Source: Gammaproteobacteria bacterium (GTDB lineage: Bacteria; Pseudomonadota; Gammaproteobacteria; Steroidobacterales; Steroidobacteraceae). Taken from it: DNA of 5,553 nucleotides. Below the pieces are notes generated by a model that saw only the letters and a program-made list of their open reading frames with translations, ran no database searches and was not told where the DNA came from. The stretch spans positions 1 through 5,553 of the forward strand of contig VBNY01000251.1 of the NCBI GenBank assembly GCA_005877705.1. The letters are read 5' to 3'. The position numbers and the translations under genes are program-made. Below are positions 1 through 5,553 of this stretch, piece after piece (within the stretch, counting starts at the first letter, position 1; each line of letters opens with the position of its first letter).

Positions 1-767
1 AACAGGGTGGTGATCCGCTCCTGCTGCAGGGTCTCGAGCGTTCGCGCCGCCGAGTAGCGGCCGAGGACCACGTTGGTTCCCCCGACCATCAGATGGGGTA
101 TGAAGAATGCCTGCATGCCGCCGACGTGGTAGAGAGGCGCAATGTGCAGCGCGATGTCGGTGTGCTTCAAGCCGTATTCCATCACGCAGTTCATCGCGAT
201 CGCCACGTCATTGGCGTGAGTGTGCATGACACCCTTGGGTCGGCCGGTCGTGCCCGACGTGTACACCAGCGCCGACAGCTGCTGATCCGACGGCAGGAAG
301 CGCGGCTCGCTGCGGTCGCGCGTCTGCTCGGCGAGCGTATCGAAATGCAGATGCCCGGGAGGCACGGCGGCGGAGTCGGTTGCGCAGGAGATGAAATCAT
401 GAACGCCGTGCAGGCGCTCCTGGACCTTGAGTGCGTTCTCGGCCAGAAAGCGCCCGTAGATCAGGATTCGCGTGCCGGAGTCGTGCAGTATCTCGGCGAC
501 TTCGCCCGCCGACAGCCGGAAATTCACCGGCACCGCCACTGCCCCCAGCAGCTGCAGCGCGAAATAGCTCGTGACCGAGCTTTCGGAGGTACTGACGTAG
601 AAGGCCACCCGGTCACCGGTGCGCACGCCCAGGTCCGCCAGCGCCTGGGCGAAGCGCCGCACCCGTTGGTGCCATTCGCTGTACGTCCAGCGGCGGTCTT
701 CGTAGACAAGCGCCGTATGCTGCGGGTAGCGCTCGACGGTCTGCTCGAACAGCGATCCGATGTCCAT
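1..767 (-). CDS. AMP-forming acyl-CoA ligase (ANL superfamily), 3' end outside window
   Basis: This enzyme would activate a carboxylic acid to its CoA thioester through an acyl-adenylate in the cytoplasm. The visible 255 residues begin MDIGSLFEQTVERYPQHTAL, a typical ANL N-terminus. The P-loop-like adenylation motif YTSGTTGRPKGV lies at residues 169-180, followed by MHTH and by PLYHVGG at 211-217, as in FadD, DmdB and related medium- or long-chain ligases. The C-terminal motifs, including the adenylation Lys region, lie beyond base 1. ATG at 767 is the only sensible start, because an in-frame TAG, which is also the stop of the upstream dehydrogenase, sits six codons before it. A GGAG at 783-786 is a rather distant ribosome site (15 nt). 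The gene is third in a leftward LysR-dehydrogenase-ligase operon. The family is clear; the acid substrate cannot be told. Confidence 0.93.
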   Translation of the reverse strand, partial: MDIGSLFEQTVERYPQHTALVYEDRRWTYSEWHQRVRRFAQALADLGVRTGDRVAFYVSTSESSVTSYFALQLLGAVAVPVNFRLSAGEVAEILHDSGTRILIYGRFLAENALKVQERLHGVHDFISCATDSAAVPPGHLHFDTLAEQTRDRSEPRFLPSDQQLSALVYTSGTTGRPKGVMHTHANDVAIAMNCVMEYGLKHTDIALHIAPLYHVGGMQAFFIPHLMVGGTNVVLGRYSAARTLETLQQERITTL

Positions 768-785
768 GACTTGAGTGGATGACTC

Positions 786-1891
786 CTACAGGTTGAGTTT
801 GATGTCGGGCAGGGCGCTGGCGGCGATCAGGTACTTCACCATCTCGGATGTGCCGCCCACGATGGTCAGTGCCCGGGCGTCCCGATAGATCTGCTCGGCC
901 CGCCCGTATTCCCTGGTAAGGCCGTCGCCGCCGAGTATCTGCACAGTCAGGTCTGCGCAGCGGTTGGCGGTCTCAGTCGCCACCAGCTTGGCCATTGCGG
1001 CTTCCTTCATCAGGGACTTGCCGGAGACGCCCCGGTCGTAAAGCTTGGCGGCGCGATACGTGAGGAGGGCGGCCGCCTCGATGAGCCAGCTCATCTCGGC
1101 GACCTTGTCCCAGATGAGCTGTTTGGCGCCGAGCTTCTGGCCGAATGCGCAGCGCGTCTGCGCGTGGGCCGTCGCGATGTCGAACGCCGAACGTGCGACC
1201 CCAACGCCCGAACCGCCGAGGACGATGCGCTCGAAGTTGAACATGTCGAGCATAATGTGAAACCCGTGGTTCAGCTCGCCGATGAGGTGCTCGGCGGGAA
1301 CCCGGCAGTCCTGCAGCGCGACCTCGCCGACGATGCAGCCGCGTCGTCCCATGAACGTGTAGCTGCGCGGAAAGCTCAGGCCACGCGCATCACTCGGCAC
1401 CAACACAGCGCTCATGCCCTGGTGCGCCGTTGTGGCGGTATCCGTGAGCCCGAAAACGATGTAGCAGTCGGCGACTGACGCGTTGGAAATGTAGGGCTTC
1501 AGTCCATTGATCACCCATTCGCGCTGCGCCGGATCAAAATGGATGCGCGCCTGCATGCCGTCCGAATGGGAGCCGACGTTCTGCTCGGTGCCTCAGATCG
1601 CGCCTATCGCGCAATCGTCGTTTCAAACGCGTAGTTGACATAGGCCGCTTCCTCCGAGAGCAGCGTCGCATGGGTGAGACCGGGCGTACCGAGAGCACCC
1701 CGATAGAGCTCGGGGAACATGAGCCGCAGGTACCCGGCCGCGCCCACTGCCTGCACGGCGGCCTGCACGGCATTCCAATCCTGCTGCTCTTCGATCGCTG
1801 CGGCGCGCGGCGCGAGCTCGCGCCCGAAGAACGAACGGACTTCCTGTTGGAACGAAAGATCGGCTGCCGCGAGCAGCGGATTGTTGATCAC
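786..1891 (-). pseudogene. Acyl-CoA dehydrogenase, disrupted by internal deletion, frame change and stops
   Basis: The family are FAD enzymes that introduce an alpha,beta double bond into acyl-CoA. The N-terminal part (1891-1604, 95 aa, GTG start with GGAG at 1901-1904) runs from MINNPLLAAADLSFQQEVRS to NYAFETTIAR and stops at TAG 1606-1604. The rest lies in another frame: after an in-frame TGA (1595-1593) it reads GTEQNVGSHSDGMQAR, the substrate/FAD-binding TExxxGSD region, with His where Asp is usual. It continues through WVINGLKPYIS, NFERIVLGG, RCAFGQKL and IYRDARALTIVGGTSEM to the stop at 786. About 30 residues between TTIA and GTEQ are absent, judged against MCAD-like spacing. GGT replaces the EGT of MCAD. 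The Glu in KLVATETAN aligns by eye with the catalytic Glu of isovaleryl-CoA dehydrogenase. An internal ATG at 1556 has no ribosome site and would lack the N-terminal domain. Loss of function is likely. Confidence 0.85.
1597..1612. repeat. 7-bp direct repeat at the dehydrogenase deletion junction
   Basis: ATCGCGC occurs at 1597-1603 and again at 1606-1612, separated by 2 bp. The pair lies exactly where the N-terminal reading frame of the dehydrogenase ends (TAG 1606-1604) and the C-terminal frame resumes. Short direct repeats at a deletion point suggest replication slippage or microhomology joining. In GC-rich DNA a 7-mer pair can also occur by chance, so the mechanism is inference. Confidence 0.5.
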
Positions 1892-1895
1892 CGGG

Positions 1896-2822
1896 TCATT
1901 CTCCGTATTCTGCCGACAGATCCGCTCGCGCGGCCGATCCGAGCAGTGCGCTCGCGTCCTGCTGCGTGACGCCGACGATCCAGTCAAGCACCTTGCGGAC
2001 CGTGACATTGCGCCGCAGCTCGGGCAAGACCAACAGCCAGATTTCACGAACGATCAGCGGACTTGCGCCGCTCATGCGCTGCAGGTTCGGGCGCGCATCT
2101 CCTTCGACACAGGTCAGCAATCCGGCGCCGTAGCCACGCGCGACGAGTTCCGTATAGGCCGGTCCGCCGTTCACCGTCATCGCGACCCGCTCGGGGGGCA
2201 CGTTCGTCTCGATCCAGCGGAACTCCGGCCAGCGGTCCGCGACCTGCGCGAAACCGACCCAGGGCAGGTCGCGGCGCCAGTCGCGATCGGCTTGCAGCAA
2301 GGAGCGGTGCGCGTAAGCCGCCGAGCCGAGCTCACCGAGCTTGCGTACGGCTGATTGACCTTGAGCCGGCCGCACGTAGCGGATCGCGATATCCGCCTCT
2401 CGATGTTCGAGCACGGAATCGCGGTTCTCGCAGATCAGCTCCAGCTGGATGTGCGGATACTGCGCGGCAAAAGCGCCGAGGTGGCGGGCCAGGAAGCCGG
2501 TCACGAATGTCTGGATCACCGACAGCCGAACGACGGCTCGCCCGTGGTGTGGATCGAGCGTGAGATCGTCGTTCAGCGCCAGACTGGCAGACTCCATCTC
2601 GCGCGCGCGGCGCACGACGATCATGCCACGGCTCGTTGGCGCGAAGCGGCCGTCGATGCGATCGAACAGCCGGGTTTGCAGGCGCTCCTCGAGCGCGAAG
2701 ATTCGGCGGCTGAGGGTCGTTTGGTGCACTCGCAGAGCCGCAGCCGCGGCCGCCATGGTCTGGTGCTGAGCGAGCGCCAGGACATGGCGCAGATCGTCCC
2801 AATCGATGTTCTTGGAATGCAC
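1896..2822 (-). CDS. LysR-type transcriptional regulator
   Basis: This 308-residue protein has the usual LysR length and layout. A winged helix-turn-helix at about residues 7-65 (WDDLRHVLALAQHQTMAAAA, then VHQTTLSRRIFALEERL, then LFDR and PTSRG) is followed by a linker helix and a periplasmic-binding-protein-like effector domain at about 96-286, including the typical HREADIAIRYVRP and a closing WLLVLPELRRNVTVRKVLDW. The start is GTG 2822; an in-frame TAG lies six codons upstream and no ATG is available. The ribosome site is weak. It diverges from the M24 gene across an AT-rich region and ends 4 bp before the dehydrogenase start, so it is probably first in that operon. Family knowledge predicts that it binds the divergent region, regulates one or both sides and autoregulates. 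The effector is unknown, plausibly the substrate or a CoA ester of this locus. Confidence 0.94.
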   Translation of the reverse strand: MHSKNIDWDDLRHVLALAQHQTMAAAAAALRVHQTTLSRRIFALEERLQTRLFDRIDGRFAPTSRGMIVVRRAREMESASLALNDDLTLDPHHGRAVVRLSVIQTFVTGFLARHLGAFAAQYPHIQLELICENRDSVLEHREADIAIRYVRPAQGQSAVRKLGELGSAAYAHRSLLQADRDWRRDLPWVGFAQVADRWPEFRWIETNVPPERVAMTVNGGPAYTELVARGYGAGLLTCVEGDARPNLQRMSGASPLIVREIWLLVLPELRRNVTVRKVLDWIVGVTQQDASALLGSAARADLSAEYGE

Positions 2823-3031
2823 CGTAGCACCCGACTAAAGCGCCGTGTGTTGCCAGGTCAATAGGGCGCAGTGCACAACAGATCATGCATTTTTGCAAGG
2901 CGATATTGCAAGTAATTGAATTGTAAGAGTCATTACGCTGATTCAGGATGGCCACAGTCAATTTGCCCGGATGCTGCGGCCATGACCAGCAGAAGCGCTG
3001 ATGACGTGACGTTCGCCGTCGGGGGTCTGCA
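2823..3031. promoter_or_regulatory. Divergent intergenic control region between LysR and M24 genes
   Basis: These 209 bp separate two divergent genes and must hold the start signals for both, unless transcription enters from outside. The stretch 2881-2940 is about 37% GC by direct count, much lower than the flanking coding DNA. It holds repeated TTGCAAG-like elements, described separately. No -35/-10 pair is convincing; on the minus strand TTGCAA (2911-2906) followed after 18 bp by CATGAT is one weak possibility. For the plus-strand gene a GGGGG run at 3021-3025 precedes the ATG by 6 bp and can serve as a ribosome site. No terminator or RNA element was recognised. Confidence 0.6.
2893..2927. 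repeat. TTGCAAG / TTGCAAG / TTGTAAG repeat cluster, candidate LysR operator
   Basis: TTGCAAG occurs at 2893-2899 and 2906-2912, and TTGTAAG at 2921-2927. TTGCAA is itself a palindrome, so the first two copies also form the dyad TTGCAA-N7-TTGCAA. A plain T-N11-A match, the minimal LysR box, spans 2907-2919, although its arms are poorly symmetric. The spacings (13 and 15 bp) are not a whole helical turn. The location in the AT-rich part of the divergent region fits an operator for the adjacent regulator; binding is inference. Confidence 0.4.
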
Positions 3032-4285
3032 ATGACAGCAGACAGCAGCTGGCAGCGAGACGCCGGCCCGGGTCTGTGGCTCACGGACACGGAGCCCGCG
3101 AGTGTTGACACGCAGCAGCTGCGCGCCGGCCGACTCGCTCGTCTGCGCGACATGATGCGTGAGAAGGACTACGCCGGCCTGCTGCTGTTCGATCCCTTCA
3201 ATCAGCGCTACGCGACGGGGTCGAGAAACATGTTCGGGTATTTCCTGCGCAACTCGACCCGCTATTTCTTCGTGCCGACCGAGGGCCCGGTCATCCTGTT
3301 CGAGTACCCGCAGAGCGCGCACGTGTCGACCGGCCTCGAAACGGTGCAGGAGGCGCGTCATTCGAAGATCGTGTGGTCGTCGGTGGCGGGCCGGGACGCC
3401 GAGACAGCGCGCCCGTTCGCCCAGGAGATCGCCGCGCTCGTTCGTGAGTACGGCCGGGGATCCAACAAGGTCGGTCTGGATCGCTGCGGACACCTGCAGG
3501 CGTTGGCTCTGGAGCGCGAAGGCTGCGCCGTCACGGACTGTCAGCAGGAGATTTTGCATGTGCGCCGCATCAAGACTGATGCGGAAATAGCGTGTCTCAG
3601 GCTGAGCATGGCGGCGACGGAGTTCGCGGTGGCTGCGGTGCGCGCGGCCGTGAAGCCCGGTGTTTCCGAGCAGGAGCTGTTCGCGCTGATGTACGGCGAA
3701 GTGCTGCGCCAGGGCGGTGAGTTCATCGAGACCCGCCTTGTGAGCTCGGGCCCGCGCACCAACCCGTGGTTCCACGAGGCCAGCGGCCGACGCGTACGGC
3801 CGCGCGAGCTGGTAGCGCTCGATACGGATGTCATCGGCTGCTTCGGCTATTACTCCGACTTCTCGCGAACGTTCCACTGCGGACCCGGGCGGCCGAGCTC
3901 CTACCAGAAGCTGATGTATCAGCTGGCCTATGAGCAGATCCAGCACAACATCGGGATCATCAAGCCCGGTGTCAGCTATCGGGAAGTTGCCGAGCGCGCA
4001 TGGCGGATTCCTGACCGGTTCGTGGAACGCCGCTACACCTCCGTCATGCACGGCGTCGGGATGCATGGGGAGATTCCGTACATCGCCCACTTGCAGGACT
4101 TCGCCACATTTGGCGGTGATGGCGTGCTCGAGCCGGGGATGGTCGTCAGTGTCGAGAGTTACATCGGTGAGGTGGGTGGGGCGGAAGGCGTCAAGCTCGA
4201 GGAGGAACTGCTGATCACCGCCGCCGGCACGGAGCTCATCTCACGTTTCCCCTTCGAGGAGGATCTCCTCGGACGGGAGGCGTAA
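3032..4285 (+). CDS. M24-family (creatinase/prolidase fold) metallohydrolase, DddP-like
   Basis: The 417-residue cytoplasmic protein has a creatinase-type N-terminal domain (about 31-175, with GLLLFDPFNQRYATGSRNMF) and a pita-bread catalytic domain (about 182-417). The five M24 metal ligands are D266, D276 (in YYSDFSRTF), H340 (in MHGVGMHG), E375 (in SVESYIG) and E390 (in VKLEEEL). D264 supplies the extra Asp typical of the DMSP lyase DddP. SGPRTNPWF at 239-247, RRY335 and EGVKLEEE also match DddP. With a constant offset of 31, all six ligands and Y335 fall on recalled DddP numbering (D295, D297, D307, Y366, H371, E406, E421). The proposed DddP catalytic base D377 is Gly346 here, so the activity may be a different C-S, C-N or peptide cleavage. 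DddP is about 30 residues longer, mainly at the N-terminus. ATG 3032 is the first start after an in-frame TGA. The gene diverges from LysR and precedes a TonB receptor. Confidence 0.9.
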   Translation: MTADSSWQRDAGPGLWLTDTEPASVDTQQLRAGRLARLRDMMREKDYAGLLLFDPFNQRYATGSRNMFGYFLRNSTRYFFVPTEGPVILFEYPQSAHVSTGLETVQEARHSKIVWSSVAGRDAETARPFAQEIAALVREYGRGSNKVGLDRCGHLQALALEREGCAVTDCQQEILHVRRIKTDAEIACLRLSMAATEFAVAAVRAAVKPGVSEQELFALMYGEVLRQGGEFIETRLVSSGPRTNPWFHEASGRRVRPRELVALDTDVIGCFGYYSDFSRTFHCGPGRPSSYQKLMYQLAYEQIQHNIGIIKPGVSYREVAERAWRIPDRFVERRYTSVMHGVGMHGEIPYIAHLQDFATFGGDGVLEPGMVVSVESYIGEVGGAEGVKLEEELLITAAGTELISRFPFEEDLLGREA

Positions 4286-4392
4286 GTCCGGTAAACCGCA
4301 CCGCCCATCGTGAATGCAGCGCGGGCACATGTGAGTCGATCGCCTCTGCGCGCGCTTTAGCGAGACTCAACGTACAACTACGGGGATGCATC
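4286..4392. other. 107-bp spacer between M24 gene and TonB receptor
   Basis: I see no hairpin-plus-T-run terminator and no clear sigma-70 promoter here. The only small dyad is CGCT-TT-AGCG (4353-4362), too short to call. The last bases, GGGGA at 4382-4386, are the ribosome site for the receptor. The two genes may therefore share a transcript or the receptor may have its own unrecognised promoter. Confidence 0.4.
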
Positions 4393-5553
4393 GTGAACTC
4401 CAACTACAAAGTGTCATCTGCGGTGGTGGCGATCCTGAGTGCGCATGCTGGTGCCGCAGCCTACGCGGCGGCTGCCGCGGAGCAAGCGGGCGCCTCCGCC
4501 GGCGTTGAAGAGATCGTGGTAACTGCCCAGCGTCGGGCCGAGAGCATCCAGAATGTGCCGATCACGATCCAGGCGCTGACCGGCGAGGCGCTGACGCAGC
4601 TGAACGTGGCCACGTTCGAGGACTCCATCAAATTCCTGCCCAACGTGACCATCACCGGCGCCGGCCCGGGGGAGGACAACATCATCATGCGCGGCCTTGC
4701 GACCGCGAACTCGGGCACGCAGGCAGCCGGCATCGTCGGCAGCTTCCCGAACGTCGCGGTCTATCTCGATGAGCAGTCCGGGCAGCTGCCCGGCCGCAAC
4801 CTCGACATCTATGCCGCCGACCTCGAGCGCATCGAGATCCTCGAGGGCCCGCAGGGCACGCTGTTTGGTGCCGGCGCCCAGGCCGGCGTGGTCCGTTATA
4901 TCACCAACAAGCCGCAGCTGAACGTCACCGAGGGGAACGTCAGCGCCGCTCACTCGGGAACCGCTCATGGCGACCCCGGCAGCAGCATCGAGGGGATGCT
5001 CAACCTGCCGCTGATCCAGGACACGCTGGCCGTGCGCGCGGTGATCTACAACGACTCCAGGGGCGGCTACATCAACAATATCTCGGCGACCTTCGCCCGG
5101 ACGCCCACCGACAAGGGCATTGTCGATTACTTCGGCGGGGTCGTGCCGCCCAACAGCGGCCCGATCAATAACAACGCCGTGGCCGCGAACGCGTTCAATC
5201 CCGTCACCTACAAAGGCTATCGGCTGTCCGCCCTGTATCAAATCAGCGGCGACTGGGACGCGCGCCTCACGCAGGCGTACCAGAAGCTCGACAGCCAGGG
5301 TGTGTTCTGGCAGGAAGAGTACGACGGCACGGGCAAGACGCTGCCCGACCTGTCGGTCGCGACTTTCAATCCGACCTTCGACCGCGACAGCTTCGAGAGC
5401 ACGCAGCTGACGATCGACGGCCGCATCGGCCGGCTCAAGCTGGTCTATTCGGGCAGCTACCTCGAGCGCAAGGTCGACGAGCAGCAGGACTTAACGAATT
5501 ACTCGCGCGGCGTCTACGCAGGCTACTATCAGTGTAACTATCCAGGGTATCCA
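4393..5553 (+). CDS. TonB-dependent outer-membrane receptor, 3' end outside window
   Basis: The visible 387 residues start with a signal peptide (MNSNYKVSSAVVAILSAHAG, cleavage probably near the AYA and poly-Ala stretch at about 23-29). A TonB-box-like segment EEIVVTAQRR follows at 39-48, then the plug domain (VPITIQALTGEAL; IIMRGL at about 97-102; LERIEILEGPQGTLFGAGAQ at about 144-163; ITNKP at about 170-174) and the first beta-barrel strands. The remaining barrel and the terminal aromatic residue lie beyond the window. GTG 4393 is chosen because GGGGA sits 6 bp upstream and the signal peptide begins directly after it; the nearby ATG 4386 is out of frame. Such receptors move siderophores, vitamins, sugars or other scarce substrates across the outer membrane using TonB energy. 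The ligand cannot be read from sequence; the neighbouring M24 enzyme suggests an organic substrate rather than iron (inference). Confidence 0.95.
   Translation, partial: MNSNYKVSSAVVAILSAHAGAAAYAAAAAEQAGASAGVEEIVVTAQRRAESIQNVPITIQALTGEALTQLNVATFEDSIKFLPNVTITGAGPGEDNIIMRGLATANSGTQAAGIVGSFPNVAVYLDEQSGQLPGRNLDIYAADLERIEILEGPQGTLFGAGAQAGVVRYITNKPQLNVTEGNVSAAHSGTAHGDPGSSIEGMLNLPLIQDTLAVRAVIYNDSRGGYINNISATFARTPTDKGIVDYFGGVVPPNSGPINNNAVAANAFNPVTYKGYRLSALYQISGDWDARLTQAYQKLDSQGVFWQEEYDGTGKTLPDLSVATFNPTFDRDSFESTQLTIDGRIGRLKLVYSGSYLERKVDEQQDLTNYSRGVYAGYYQCNYPGYP

Noticed and set aside
93..782. 229-codon plus-strand ORF over the ligase
   Set aside because: It lies antisense to a clear AMP-ligase frame with canonical motifs. 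Its Arg/His/Val-rich composition is typical of a shadow frame in GC-rich DNA.
786..1556. Short acyl-CoA dehydrogenase as an intact 256-aa gene starting at ATG 1556
   Set aside because: The homologous reading continues upstream (GTEQNVGSHSDG) to a TGA, the N-terminal domain exists in another frame just upstream, and no ribosome site precedes this ATG. It is the 3' part of a disrupted gene.
2332..3153. 273-codon minus-strand ORF across LysR and the divergent region
   Set aside because: It overlaps the LysR gene in another frame, is Arg/Ser/Pro-rich and has no domain.
2933..4090. 385-codon minus-strand ORF opposite the M24 gene
   Set aside because: It has no recognisable domain, and the plus strand carries complete M24 motifs with correct spacing. 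It is an antisense shadow.
3032..4285. Straight assignment as DMSP lyase dddP
   Set aside because: The proposed catalytic Asp is Gly here, so only the family resemblance is claimed.
4353..4362. CGCT-TT-AGCG as a terminator
   Set aside because: A 4-bp stem with a 2-base loop and no T run is not a credible intrinsic terminator.
4414..5241. 275-codon minus-strand ORF opposite the TonB receptor
   Set aside because: It is antisense to signal peptide, plug and barrel sequence that is clearly coding. It resembles no family.

Overview
The window is GC-rich, densely coding DNA, consistent with a proteobacterium. The TonB-dependent receptor of the kind found in large numbers in Steroidobacter-like gammaproteobacteria and sphingomonads fits this, but the sequence does not fix a genus. 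There are two divergent gene groups around one AT-rich intergenic region (2823-3031). No tRNA, rRNA, CRISPR array, insertion sequence or integrase was seen.

Leftward group (minus strand, in transcription order): a GTG-started LysR-type regulator (2822-1896); 4 bp later a GTG-started acyl-CoA dehydrogenase gene (1891-786) that is broken in the middle; 18 bp later an AMP-forming acyl-CoA ligase (from 767, running off the left edge). The tight spacing suggests one operon. The dehydrogenase has good N-terminal and C-terminal parts in different frames. About 30 codons are missing between them, with a TAG on one side and a TGA on the other, and a 7-bp repeat lies exactly at the junction. It is best called a pseudogene.

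Rightward group (plus strand): an M24-fold metallohydrolase (3032-4285) that resembles the DMSP lyase DddP at motif spacing as well as overall fold, followed after 107 bp by the start of a TonB-dependent outer-membrane receptor (4393 to beyond the right edge). The M24 protein keeps the six expected metal-ligand positions and the active-site Tyr of DddP. It carries Gly where DddP has its proposed catalytic Asp, so DMSP cleavage should not be assumed.

Taken together (inference), this looks like a small-molecule uptake and catabolism locus: a receptor for import, a pita-bread-fold hydrolase or lyase acting on the substrate, CoA activation and alpha,beta-dehydrogenation of an acid product, and a LysR regulator that probably acts on the shared promoter region. 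The broken dehydrogenase suggests the pathway is decaying or that the step is supplied by another gene.
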